64,000 nucleotides of DNA from Dirofilaria immitis (GCA_024305405.1 JAKNDB010000018.1:372001-436000); one strand, 5' to 3'; positions 37,961-51,285 are shown, counted from the first letter of the stretch. Numbers and translations are program-made. Notes: generated by a model not told the origin, from the letters alone.

Positions 37961-40900
37961 GTAATTACATGGAAAATCAATGGTGATCCGAAATTAGGCC
38001 CATGCCCGGAAAAATGGTTACCATTATTGCCCACAAATATTCCGGATTATTCATTTCTCCAAAAATGCATCCTTCATGTTAATATAACTTCCGTAAGTTA
38101 TTACGCCAAAAATACTTTTATATTATATGGCATGATAATGATAAGAAAGTTTAAGATTAAAACTATGCAAAATATTATTCAAATAATTTTGCTGCATAGA
38201 ATTATACCATTTATCAACGATTGATTAAATTGTTTCATTGATAATTGATAATATTCTAAAACAACCCAGTACTGATATTCCGAAATACATTAAAAATTTC
38301 TTGGCAAGAAAAATACAAAATGTATTAATAGACATTTAAAACTATCACATCTTCTGAAATGCTTTTTAAATCTAAGTTTTTCATCTATTTGTGCCTTATA
38401 TTATCCCTTTTGACTTTAGCCTATGTTCAGGCTTATCTACTTAATGTACAAGGGCTTGTCTTTGTTATTTCTATTAGTAGAGATAAGAGTAATGAATATA
38501 AGGCTATTAGTACAATACTTGGGCAAAATTTTGGCCTTAGATCTTTTATTGATCTCTCCTTACATTTATCGAAACGGTCGGTGAAGAAATTTACACAAGA
38601 ACTCAAAAGAGCCGTTTATAAACAGTTTCATATTTTATGCAGAAAGTCTGTCACTATCATTAGAAACAATAGAATACTGTGTGAAAGGCTTAAATAGTTT
38701 AAAAATAATGTGAAGAAAAATTTTCGGAAAATTTTATTTAAATGATAAGATAAAAAATAAACAATGAATCAAGAAAAAAAGATAAGATAAGCGATAAGTG
38801 TTGCAAAATGAGAAAGTTTCAGAAGATAATAATGGATAATTTTAGAATATCAATAATCATTCTTAACATCGATTATTAGAAATTTGATCAGCCATAATTC
38901 ATTTTTTCAATATCAATACGCCATTAATATTTTGTTAAAAATTCGGAAAAAAAAATGTAAAGTAAACGAATAACATTTACGTATAACGTTTAATAATGTA
39001 ACGTAAAAATTTCTTCACGTAATACTTTTTCTTTTTAGTTTCAACCAAAAATTACGAAAATGAATGATATATTTACTATATGTTCGCATATATTCGCAAA
39101 TGAACCAACAACCGCAACACTTTTTCGACCAAAAAATACGAAAGAATTGAAATATTTTCTTAGTTTGTTGTAAATTTAAAAAAAAAAAAGAAAAAAGAAA
39201 AATCTTTTGATATATTCAAAAATTTTCAATTTTATACTTTTTTTTTGAAATGAAAAAATTGTCATTTTATGTTGAAAGTATTATTTAAAGTATCAATCTA
39301 AAATTTAATTGAAATATCAATTAAATAAGCAAAAAAAAAAAATTGAATGAAATATTCTTCTTAACCCAAAAAGGAATTATCTATCCGAAAAAAAATCGAA
39401 TTATTTCGTCTGATTTCAGTTGTTGTAGAAAAAAAAGTTTTTTTTTTTTTTAAATGTAAACAATGTTTACAATAATATCATGTGAATGTCAAATGATTAA
39501 ATTGAATATTTTAATATCTTTGAATTAAATTAAATTTCAATCGATATCAGTAATGCAATAATTTTAGTATATTAAATGATTAATATATTAGTTATTTAAT
39601 GAATATATAGGAGATGAATCAGTTAATTCTTATTTCATACTTAATATCCATTTTGTTATTGCTGAAATTTCAGCATTTGCTGCTAAAGAATCATTAATGG
39701 GAATTATGGATATAATTGTTGAAGAAAATATTCCATATGATCATTCGGGTAACGATTTACGAAGATTAGGTGAAATAATTACTGTTCCTGCAGCTAAAGC
39801 AACTAATAAGGATTGTGCATGGAATGATAATAAGGTATACGATATTCTCATCATCTACAGTTTCCCTTTAATGATATCATACTTATAAATGTACGAGATT
39901 TTTTTAATAATTATATGCATCTACTTCCTCATTTTTTTAAAAGAAATTTGAATTGATTAATATTTTAGGGACAAATTAATTTCAAACAATGTGATCCGTT
40001 TACTGCAATTTGGTGCCAGTATGAAGGTTGATTTTATACGATAAATATTTTCCATTCAAATGAATAAGCTTTCATACCGTATTTTTCATTCAAATGAATA
40101 AGCTTTTTTACCGTACTAAAAAAATTGCTCTAATATTTTCAAGATATATAATCTTGTTGAAGACTAAGTATATTTCTGATCAACAAAAGTTGAAAATATT
40201 CGAATTAAATTTTGTCACTAAATTGATCCGATAATAATTTTTTTTAATTTATAAATTTCATAAAAGACATTAGTATTACTGTATTAAGTTCTACTGTAAA
40301 ACTATTGTAAAAAGTTACTGTAAAATATATTTGACTGATTTCGTTTTAATCTAAAATATTTTATTGCAATCGAAAGAAATTCTAATTGCTAAAAGGAGCA
40401 AAATAAATCTTTTCTGTTAAAATCTAAAAAATAAAATGGTAAAAAAGCAAAAAGCGTAAAATTTAAATTAAAAATAATCAAATGAATTTGAAAAAAGAAA
40501 TATGTAACAAATTCAGTCCTTTATTTTACCGTACTTGAAATACCTCAAACATTTACAAAGATGTCTTGAAGATTTAAGGAGAAAAAAATAATTTTGCGAA
40601 AGTAAAAAAGCATTTTGAATGACTTTATGAAATATTGCAAGAAATGCTTGAAATATTCTGCGAAAATATCAGTATATTAGCATTAATTATCCTTATAAGT
40701 TGCAACTAAAATGTTAGCAAAATGGTCGAGAATGAGTTAAAAGCAAAAAAATTAGCAAAATACTCGAGAATGAATTATAATTAAAGAACTAGCTATATTA
40801 ATTTCAGGAATGAGATTATATCATAATTCCATTCGAAATTCTCATAAATCGTTGATAATAAAGAATTTTCACTTCAGCAAAATCAGTGATGACAAATTAT

Positions 40901-42673
40901 CAGTGTAATGGTTGGTTTAAAGCTGATCAAGGATCTCATGTTAATTGTTATTATGTTCATCGGGTAATTATTGAATATTAAATTTAATGATGAAGTATTA
41001 AAATATAAAATTAATGATAATGAATTATTCGTCTCAGAGAATTTATTTATTTAACAAAATTGAACAGTACGGTCCATTCCAAAATCAAATTGATTGTTTA
41101 CATGAATCTATGCTCATTTAATTTATATAACTTTGTATCGCTTGTATATTAATATACCTGGGAAATCATTCATATAATAGTATACTTGGAAAATCATTTA
41201 TATAATAGTATACCTGGGAAATCATTTATATATTAGTATATATTGGAGATCTCTTATACGTTAATACATATGGGAATTAAAAAAATTATTTCAGTATCAA
41301 ACAACAGCACGAAATGCCCGAAATATCTGTCGAGAAAAAAAGCTCAATTAGTAACAATTGATAATATCGGTGAATGGTCCTATGTTTCAAGTATGTCATC
41401 ATGAATGAACCCTTTTGAATCTCTCTCCAAAATGAAATTTTTAGATTTGTTTTCTATTATGACAAACTCTCATGATACACCAAGCAATAATCAATGCTTA
41501 TCATTTACTAGAATAACTTTATCATGCAACGATCAATACTTATTATTTATTAGAATTACTTGATCAAACAATAGTCCGTATTTATTATTTATTAGAATGA
41601 CTTGATCATGAAACGATCAATATTACTTGTTATTTAAAGTTATAAATTAATTCTAATAAATGATAAGTATTGATTGTTGTTTGATCAAGATTGATCAAAT
41701 TTGTTGTTTTAATTTGAATATTTTAAAAACTCTGCTAAAGCATATCATTTATCCATTCCTTCTCAAACGTCTTGAAATGAGTTCCAATCGAATAGCGTGA
41801 ATAATACGTAAACGTAAAATGATTAAGATCTTGCTCAAACATTTGCGCCTATTGCGAAAGATCGTTCGCTGATACTCGGTTATACACGTTGTAGCACTGA
41901 TCCACTTGAATGGCGTACGCTTGATGGTGTCCTTCCGTCAATTGATCTTCCTAATATCACAGATAAGAGTGATGAAACGTGTTGTTTGCAATTAAATATC
42001 GCCGATAAAATAAGCTGTAAATGATATCTTTATTGATTATCAATTTTTAATTTGTTTCTATAAAAATTTCGTAAGATCTAAGATTCAAGAAGGATTAATT
42101 GTGTTTATTTATTTAATCCATCTTTGAATAGATTTTGTTTTGTTATCAGATATTTGCAAGGTTTATCAGCAATTTAAAACAAATCTTTAAAATGATCAAT
42201 TTGGAAATATTTATAATCGAGAATGGTTAATATTCGAGAATAAGACAAATATAACAAATAGTTTATAATTTTAAGTGAGTTAATTTAATTTTTCAGATAA
42301 ACCAATACAAGTGCAATCCAAATTTTATGAAGGTGGTTCATTGCAGGAAACGATTTGTAATAAGCGAGTTAATTATTTTATATGTAAACGACGAGGTATG
42401 CTTTAATTAATCACTGATATGATATGATAATTTTTAGCTCAATTTTCTTTCTAAACTTTCATCCTTGAATATTTAAATGTTATTCATATTTAACGTTTAG
42501 AAATACTTGAAAAAAAAGAAAACCTTTATCTTACAGATAATTCAATAGTGATAATAATATTGATTGATCTGTTAAATTATTGAAATTAAATTTATTAAAA
42601 ATTTCAAAATTTAAGAAATTTATGAATTTATTAATTTTTAAACTTTGCAGCTATCAGAAAAAATGAGTTATAA
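37961..42673 (+). CDS. Tandem C-type-lectin-like domain protein (5' end incomplete)
   Basis: Exons: 37961-38092, 39674-39834, 39969-40026, 40878-40963, 41295-41390, 41828-42016, 42297-42395, 42651-42673. The first CTL-like domain is partial: PCPEKWLPLLPTNIPDY, LGEIITVPAAKA, and its closing half CAWNDNKGQINFKQC ... WCQYE. The second is more complete: QCNGWFKADQGSHVNCYYVH, AQLVTIDNIGEWSYV (the LVTIxxxxE helix), LEWRTLDG, TCCLQL and CNKRVNYFICKRR. No EPN or WND calcium/sugar motif is intact, so sugar binding is doubtful. Secretion is expected for the family, but no signal peptide was found. Exon 41295-41390 has a run of seven A at 41335-41341 where one more base is needed to keep frame. The join from exon 37961-38092 (phase 0) to 39674 (phase 1) does not fit, so an exon is missing or the first exon is separate. 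The last exon is a 23-nt candidate; reading through 42395 would also stop within four codons. Confidence 0.75.
38359..38697 (+). CDS. Unrecognised 112-codon ORF inside a lectin-gene intron
   Basis: One of the longest non-repetitive uninterrupted frames in the window, in an interval where stops are otherwise frequent. It starts MLFKSKFFIYLCLILSLLTL, which looks like a signal peptide or membrane anchor ending near AYVQA. It continues with a basic helical region (SKRSVKKFTQELKRAVYKQ) and ends with RILCERLK-stop. Codon use is less AT-biased than flanks. It has no splice signals of its own and lies in the same direction as the host gene. It could be a nested single-exon gene, a fragment of a mobile element, or chance. 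I do not recognise the family. Confidence 0.3.
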   Translation: MLFKSKFFIYLCLILSLLTLAYVQAYLLNVQGLVFVISISRDKSNEYKAISTILGQNFGLRSFIDLSLHLSKRSVKKFTQELKRAVYKQFHILCRKSVTIIRNNRILCERLK

Positions 42674-43912
42674 TCGAAAATCTTAAAATCAAAAAGTTTC
42701 AAAAAAATAAAATAAACAAATATTTGTAAATTTGTAAATTTATAAAACTATTCGTCCAAACTTTGTTTTTTTGAATATTATCAATTATACTGATATAATC
42801 AATCTTTAATGTTATCAATTATCAATTGTTTGTGCAAATTGCAATATATGCTATTAAACATTTATAGTAAATTTGCAAAGGTCAAAAATTAATCCTAGGC
42901 TATCAAATGATGATGAATTAACACTATTTAACATTTTATCATCATCTCTTACATGTATTTTTATATTTCAAAATATACTAATTTTTTCTAAACAATCTAA
43001 TCGACAGATATGATTCCCGGAAAATCTCGATACTCTATTTACTGCATTACAAATCTTGATAACTGGCCTGAATGATTAGTAATTGAAACGATCAGTTATG
43101 ATCGTAGTAATTGAAACGATCAGTTATGATCGTTTCAATTACTAATCAATAATATTAGAATTGATATAATTGACATAGAATTTGACATAACTGGTGTTAA
43201 AATTTGATATAGCTGAATAGAATTAATATAACTGATATTAGAATTCGATGTAATTAATATTGGAACTGGTATAATTGAAATTGGAATTTGATATAATTGA
43301 TATTGGAATATATTGGTATTAGAATGTCAATATATTTTTTCTATTCAAATTGGAATTTAACTCATTCTTCTAGTCAAGTTTCTCTTAATTTTTGCGAAAT
43401 TTCAATTTTTATGTTTTTATTTTGAATTTTTTTGTTTGCGACTAAATTATTGCAATTCTTTGATTCGTCGTCTTTGCCATTTTCGCATAAGAAAGGCGTT
43501 TTTTTCGCAACATTTAGCAAATACTTTTTTTTCAAATTTCAGAAGCCATAATTAAATAAAATTAAATTAGTTGATTAGAACTTTTAAAAATTCTAACGAT
43601 GTTATCACCAAAATTTTGACTTATAATTTGACTTAACAAAATCGAGACTTAGTTATATGCCTTTCTTCTTATTATTTTTAAAAAGAAAAAGCAAAAATTC
43701 ACGAAAATACATAATTGATATAACTGATATCGGAATTTGATATAACTGAGAATATCAGTCAGTAACCATTATCAACATCAACAATCATATTTTTTCATTT
43801 ATAGACAATAATCTAGCTGAAATTCCAATCGTTTTATTTGATAATAAAATAAAACTTATCATTATGCTCATGATGATATACCGACCGATTAAATACATTG
43901 GAGTTGTTTATT
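42674..43912. other. Convergent intergenic region with inverted and degenerate repeats
   Basis: Lies between the 3' ends of the lectin gene (plus) and the mutase gene (minus). Contains the palindromic repeat at 43074-43147 and, at 43150-43325, several degenerate copies of GAATTTGATATAACTGATATT-like units. No exon seen. Confidence 0.5.
43074..43147. repeat. Perfect inverted repeat with internal direct repeat
   Basis: Left arm GATTAGTAATTGAAACGATC (43074-43093) is the exact reverse complement of the right arm at 43128-43147. Between them the GTAATTGAAACGATCAGTTA block occurs a second time in direct orientation, so the region can form a long hairpin. Confidence 0.9.
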
Positions 43913-46900
43913 TTATCCTTGAGATGCTGATAATCCATTTATATATATTGTTTCCGGTTCACCCAATAACAGTCTATCGATAATTTCTTTACCTTGAATG
44001 AAACAATGATCTTGATTTGATACTTCATATTTCCAACCACCAAATCGGCCTCTCGAATATATCTTATGCTTTTCGAGAATTCGATGAGCACGAGTTAATT
44101 CTTGATCTCTCTGAAATATTAAACATTAAATAATATCACTAACAATGAAAAGATAAAAGAATGATAAGTAATTTTAGTAGTGTAATATTGATAAAATATA
44201 AAAATTAAATTAATTTTTTTATTGACATTTTTTATTTCAAATTTTATTACCATAAAGTATACGTAAAATAATCAACCTAAAATTTCAAAATGTAAAAATG
44301 CTTGAAGTTACTAACATTTATGGTTGGTATAGGATATCCATATGGTAATAATACTGAAAATAGGCTAACAATTTGTTCACGTAAAATGATTGATTTTCGT
44401 ATCAGACATTCAATCGTTTTTTCCATTACTTTTTCTTCAGTTATCTATAAATTACTGTATTCTATTTTATAAATTAAATAAAAGTTACTATAATAATATT
44501 ACGATAGCAAATTAAATTTAACAAGTTACCGTAATAACAAAAGAAAACATTGACAAATCATTGCAATTATTTCAAATTACTTCAATACCTAATTTTTTTA
44601 GAAGAACTCATCTGTTATTTTCAAAAGTTTTGACAACATAAAAAGTTAGCTTAGCAGTGAAAAATATCACTAAATTATACTAACAAATGATATGATTACT
44701 GTATCTTATATCAACTTGGAGAAATCCATAATTAAAATATTTTTTCGACAGTAGTCTTCAAAACATGAATTGAAATATTATTAAATGAAGAATATGTAAA
44801 TATGAAACTATCATCATAATTATCATTGATAGCATAAGCACATTCACACAATATCGACCAATATTTCTCGTTATCCGGAGTCATTTCACCATAACGTGAT
44901 AAAAAAGTGATACGGTAGAATGGTACAGTAGTTTCCGGGAAATAAAGCCAAGTGAATTGTTCTGCGATACGATTCATCGGTTTTGTTAAGCCAATACCTA
45001 TCACAAATACCTAAAAAGAACTGAGGAATTACTATTCCTTAATCAATTAATTTTGTAAAGAATTATTCGATTCTTACTTTATTATATTTTAAATCGAGTT
45101 CTCGGCATAATTTACTACATTTGATTAATTGATCAATAGGCATCGTACTGATAAGAATATCATAGCTAAGTTTTAGCTTTCCATATTGTTTGTTTTCATA
45201 AGTAATCATTTTACCTTTCGCATCAATATCAGTTATCTAAAATAAAAACCATGCTTTATTAGATTGGATTTTATGGTAATACTGAATCATTTCTATTTGT
45301 AGCGAAAGATCTCGAATTGTAATTTAGCCTTAAGTAAAAAATCTCGAATTATATTTCAGTCTAAAGTGAAAGATTCAAATTATATTTCAACTTTAAGTGA
45401 AAAATTTCGAATTTTACTTTAATCTTTTCACCGGCCAAGTTTACAAAAGTTGAAGCCCAGTTTTTTCAAATCAATCAATCGCCATTATATAAATATATTA
45501 ATTACTATGAATATATTTATTTATTTCGGGTCATAGTTCAGCTATCTCTTTTTTTATTTAAACTAAACAATCTCGCAACTTCGAAAAATTTTGTCGCATC
45601 TTTTATCCGATCTAAAAATATCGAACTGATATAAAAAAAGTTAAAAACTTAATTCGCATCCAAAACGAAACCATTCAGATGGCAATTTATTAATCATCGA
45701 TTTCCATATTGATCCTGTTCCAGAATACTTCGGAAACATAAATTGAGCATTTGGACCCCAGCCATAATCAATTTTCTAAAATTTTTGTTCAGCTAGATAA
45801 TTATGCTTACTAAATTTAAAATAAATTATTAATCATTTTACTAGATTGATTTTCAAAATAAAGAAAAAGTCAGTTTGTCGAAATGACTTCAAAGAAATGA
45901 AAAACTTGGCCCTTTTTGTTAGTCCGGAAATGATTTCTCATTTCAATTTTAGCAAAATTTTCTTATTTGGCCTATTTGGCATTCTTAGCTGGTCTCAAAA
46001 TTTCATTCCATAATGGCCGTTACATTAATAAATCACCTGGTCTATTTGAAAATTTAAAATTTAAACACAGTTTCTCATGATAAAAATCGGATTTATTTGA
46101 TTCATTCTTTATAATGATACCTTTAAATCGTTTTCATCCATAGCACAAAGTTCTTCCAGTTTTTCATAAGGGATTTGGGCAACTCGAGATCCGACCCAAA
46201 TTGAATTCATTTGTTCCGGTTTTACGGTCCAGACCTTTAATATGCTTTCAATTTCAAATCAATCAGCTTGGAATGAAAAAAGTTCTAATTTGTGATGACT
46301 AAAATTTTTATTTGTGCTGATCAAAAGTTCTCAGTTAGCTTTTTTGAATAGAATCAGTTGGTTAGAGAATATTGAAGATTGAGGAATCAATAACAGTAAT
46401 CAATTACAGTATTTCAGATCACGTCAATTACGAAGTCCAGGTCATGAGCTGTTCTAGTAGCCGGTTTAAAATAAATCAACCTTCTGAGTATATTGCTTGA
46501 AGAAATAATTGTTCAGTGTTGGCCTGAAATGATCTTTCACCCACTCATCAAAATTTTTTGATAAATTTATTTTCTAAAAAAAATCAAAAAAATTCATTCA
46601 TCAAATTAACAAAATCTTAAGAATTGATAAGTCGTAGAACTGATAAGTGAATCTTATTCATATCTAATAAGTACGATGATTTATTCATTGCTGATAACAG
46701 CAACATAATTTGCAAAAAATCGTTTTTATTTAGTTTGAAATCAGAATCTCATCGATAAAAAGGATATGTAAATAATCGCTTAATATCGTAAATCTTCAGA
46801 AGACTGTTCATCTTGAATTCATATTGCTAACAAGAAGATGCATCTCTTTTAAATAATTCCAAATAAAAGAAATGCATGCAAAATTAGAGCAAATTTATAT

Positions 46901-49296
46901 CTCGAGATAACAACACCTTCGGAGAATAATATCTCGACGAAATTATATCTCGAGATAAATCTCTATATAGCAATATAAGGTCGGAATATTCTAAAAAAAT
47001 TTTATTCATTTATTTTTTATCAAATGAAATTTTATTTATTAATTCCGAATTTTAATATTTGATAAAATTAGTACCAATTCTGATAAAAATACAAATAAAG
47101 GAAGCATATCATATCATAAGTTTGCTCTGTAAAGAATTTATCAAATTTTTACTAAATACTAAATATTAATTTTACCTTCGATTTTTTACATCGATCTTTC
47201 AGATCCTTCAAACATTTCATTTTAATGCTTGATGGAAACATAGGTATTGCATATTGTACTGGATATGGTACAAGATGTAAATCTTTATCATTAAACATAT
47301 AACTGATGTCAACCTAAAAATATTTGGAAGAAAATTAATTAAAAATTTTTATCATTATCATTATCATTACGATATTCGATCTTGATCTAATACATTGACC
47401 TATCATATTTTAAGTTTTATTTTCGCTCTTCATATACATTCTCGACCTGCTGATATTTAGTTATTCAAAATGAACCTGGCAATTTCTCGTCAAAGTATTC
47501 CATTCATTAACAGCCCAATGTATTGCTTCATTATAATAAGGAAAATTATGATCGAAAGTGATATGTCCACCCATATCCCATAAAAATCCATTTTCATCGA
47601 TAACTGTTCGGCTTAATCCACCAGGTGATAATTCCTATGCTATGATAAATCAGATGACAATTCCTATACTGATGATAAATCAGGTGATAACTCTTATTTC
47701 CAATGCTTTGTGTTAAGGAGAGCCATTTAGGAGTTCATAACTTAAAAATTAAATTCAATCAAATCAACAACGGCTTTTTGTTCCATTTCTTCTTTTCGCG
47801 AACTTTGACCTTTAAAAATTCACGTCTTCGGACTGTTCTTTTAAAAGATTTTAAGCTTCTAAATGATATTGAAGCAAATCTAATATCAAAAACTGACCTC
47901 TTAATTTAATTCTTGATATTATCACTTTATCATATTTTTATTATATAAATTGCTTCAATATCATAAACCAGAAATGCTCTCATTATGAATGATCCCAATT
48001 ATATCATATCATCATGATAAGAGAATGAAATAGATCAGTAAAAGTTATCACAACTTAATGATAAAAATATCTAAACTTTCCCGTAATAAAAAGCAATAAA
48101 TCATCTAGTTTTTGGCCCAGAAAACTACAAAAGTTTAATTTTAAATTTAAACTAACTTGCTTTTGAATACCTAAAAAATTGCAAATTTTGGCAAAGTAGA
48201 AAAGTTATGCAGTTTTTCGTTCTCCTCACTTATCAATTCTACCCAAATCAATTTTTATAATCACTTATCACATATATCCAAATCAATTTTTATAATCACT
48301 TATCACATATATCCAAATCAATTTTTATAATCACTTATCACATATATCCAAATCAATTTTTATAATCACTTATCAAATATATCCAAATTAATTTTTATAA
48401 TTTTATATAATATTTAAATTTCAAGCATAATTCCTATAAACTTTTTCCTGATTTTGCACGAAATTTTATCTCCAAAGTAATCCAAGATGATAATTAATAC
48501 TCATTGTGTTTTTAAGATATCATTGATTATACTTTTTCTGCAACTTCCACTCATATTGTCGATGTTTTCAGTAAGTTTAATTTTAAGTTCAAAACTTATT
48601 TTATCGAACTAATTTTTGAGAAGTTAGTTCGATAAATTTTATTCAATTCTTTTGCTTCTTTCATAGCTATGATAAAATAAGATTATATATGTGAAACAAA
48701 TTATTTACACATTCGTGAAAAAAATTAAATATAATTTATATTCTTTGCTCTTTTAATTAGGATCAGGTAAAACAAATAAACGAAACAACACAACTTTTTG
48801 TTTACCTCCAAATGGATATTCTATCTAAAGGTATAGATTAAAAACCAACTAAGTTCTTATTCTTGATAAGTATGCAATGAAAGGTTGTGTTTACCTGAGT
48901 TGATAATCTCAATTGTGTTTACCTGAGTTGATAATCTCAATGAATATTCTATCTAAAGGTGTAGATTAAAAATTAACTAAGTACTTGTTCTTGATAAGTA
49001 TGCAATGAAAGACAATACCGAAGTTGATAATTACGATGAATATTCTATCTAAAGGTGTAGACTGAAAATTAAAATGATTAAGTATAGATTTGAAAGGGAA
49101 AATGTAAATTTATTATAGAAATATTTCACAAATTCTAAATGATATCATCATAAGCTATCAAAAATAATATCACTAACTTTTTCCAAAATGATTAATTCGA
49201 CACTTTTGTAACTTCAATGTTATCATTTTGTAACTGATAAAAACGATAAGCTACACCAAGACCTGTCGGTGCTGCACCAATGACAACAATTCTCAT
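43913..49296 (-). CDS. glf-1: UDP-galactopyranose mutase
   Basis: This flavoenzyme interconverts UDP-galactopyranose and UDP-galactofuranose, supplying galactofuranose for surface glycans; vertebrates lack it. Exons in order: 49204-49296, 47476-47634, 47176-47313, 46481-46573, 46121-46234, 45649-45775, 45078-45236, 44765-45010, 44316-44444, 43913-44110; about 485 codons, the normal eukaryotic size. Landmarks: the FAD-binding N-terminus [39 protein letters not shown] followed by [60 protein letters not shown], and the closing [16 protein letters not shown]. The second Gly of the GxGxxG dinucleotide motif is Ala. The junction of exon 45649-45775 with 45078-45236 needs a one-base correction to stay in phase. 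The first intron (47635-49203) is long and repeat-bearing. A few residues may be missing at the exon 1/2 junction. Confidence 0.92.
48243..48400. repeat. 35-bp tandem repeat, 4.5 copies
   Basis: Unit contains CAATTTTTATAATCACTTAT; copies nearly identical. In intron 1 of the mutase gene. Confidence 0.93.
48810..49075. repeat. ~100-bp imperfect tandem repeat, 2-3 copies
   Basis: Shared blocks: GATATTCTATCTAAAGGTATAG, GATTAAAAATTAACTAAGT, TTGATAAGTATGCAATGAAAG and a nested direct repeat of GTGTTTACCTGAGTTGATAA at about 48890-48940. In intron 1 of the mutase gene. Confidence 0.85.
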
Positions 49297-50854
49297 TAAA
49301 TAAATTGAAAATATATAAATATGATCGGATAAATCTGAAAAAAATAAACAAATAATATGAATTAAATAATTTGAATGATAAGAAATGATTTATTAGAAGA
49401 TTGTTTTAATTTTTTAAATTAATTATAATTAAAAATTATCAACAATGCAACAGTGTTAATTAAATAGTTAATGATAATAAGACAATTATCAGTAAAGGAA
49501 GAGATACTGGATGAATCAATCTTCTACTGATTAGAATGAAGATGAAATGAAAGCTGAAAAGGATTGATATGATTTGCTATGAATTATATGATTGGTTATT
49601 ATGACCTAAATTTATACGGCAACTAATGAAAGGAATGCCCTCTTCTAATCAATCTTTCAGTAATGGAATAATTATATTCTTATCATATCATTTCTCGACC
49701 TAATATTGCACTTATTTGTTTATATATTCAATCTTTGTCAGTCGTCTAAATTAATTCTCTCATTAATTATACAATATTATATATATTTGATCATTTTTTT
49801 TAAATAAAATCTCGAGAATTTAATTGGATAAAATGCAAGTATTATATTTCCTATTATTCATTGAACAATTTGAAATGCATTTTAGATTCAAATCCTATTC
49901 GATACCATATCCATAGCAACAATTTAATACTTCAAGCTGATTACAATTTAGATTGATTATCTATTCAATACGATGAGATTTAACCACTCTGATTTATCTA
50001 TCAATACATACTTTATCAATTACTTTGTGATTTATTCATCAATAAATACTTTATCGGTTACATACTGACTTATCCATTAATAAATATTTTATCACTTACT
50101 GATAATTTCTGACACTTCAATTTTTAATATATTATTTTTTCGAAGCTCTTCTGATACAAACTTATGCGAAAATTATCATCCAAACACAGTACCAACTCTT
50201 AAATAATATGTATGACTGATAATTTAAATCAAAATTTTTGCAAAATATTTTCTAATTAAACTTTGTTCCTAAAAAGAAGTAAAAAATGATAATAACATAA
50301 GTCATATTAAATGAATATAAACTTAACTTTGACCTTAGCCAATAAATAACAAATCATTTCCAAAACAAACAACAAAAAAATCCTAAAAACTTTTATTGAT
50401 ATTTGGAAAAGTTATTAGAAGACGAATAGATGAATTTTTTCGTCTTTTATAAATAAGCCTAATTCTGTGAACTTTTTAGCGATTTCATTGCCAAATAAAA
50501 ATCGAACAATACGATAGGGAAAAGAGATATAATGGAAATATGAATAATAAATATTAAATCAATGAAAAGACTGAAAAATATAATTAAAGATTATATATCA
50601 CAAAATTAATGCAAATCAAATTTTTGACCTCTACAATGACCCCTAAAAATGAAAATGACCCTCTAAAGTAATCAACAAATTATTATTTAATTGAAAAATA
50701 TTATACTACAAAAAAAAGAATTTATAACTTATAAATAACCTTTTGGTATTGACAAATTAAAACTTTGATAAAATACAAATTATTTGCAAATTACAACAAT
50801 TTTTTTTTTCTTGGCAAGAATTATCAGAACAAAAATTATCTAATAACTACGAAA

Positions 50855-51285
50855 TTATGTGATATTATTTGGAACAGAATATTTTAAAGATTAAATCTCG
50901 AATTTATATGCAAATATAATTTAATATAAAGTTTAAATTGATCAAATACTATACCTATAAGATTATGCGATATTATTTGGATGGGAATATTTTAAAGATT
51001 AAATCTCGGATTAATGCAAATATAATTTGGTATAAAGTTTAAAATGATCAAATACTATACCTGTGAAATTATGCGATATTATTTGGATGGGAATATTTTA
51101 AAGATTAAATCTCGAATTTATGCGAATATAATTTGGTAAAAGTTTAAATTGATCAAATACTATAGCTATGAAACTATTTGATATTATTTGGATGAGAATA
51201 TTTTAAAGATTAAATCTCGAATTTATGCGAATATAATTTAGCTATAAAACTATTTGATACTGTTTGGATGAGAATATTCATGATT
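50855..51285. repeat. ~105-bp tandem repeat, 4 copies plus a partial
   Basis: GATATTATTTGGATGGGAAT recurs at about 50861, 50969, 51075, 51180 and (truncated) 51255. Each is followed by ATTTTAAAGATTAAATCTCG and ATAATTTGGTATAAAGTTTA. Copies differ by a few percent. The AT-only character leaves some frames open (51264-51470), which I do not call a gene. Confidence 0.92.

Noticed and set aside
48243..48400. CRISPR-like array
   Set aside because: Head-to-tail minisatellite with no unique spacers, in an intron of a eukaryotic gene; the same holds for the other arrays.
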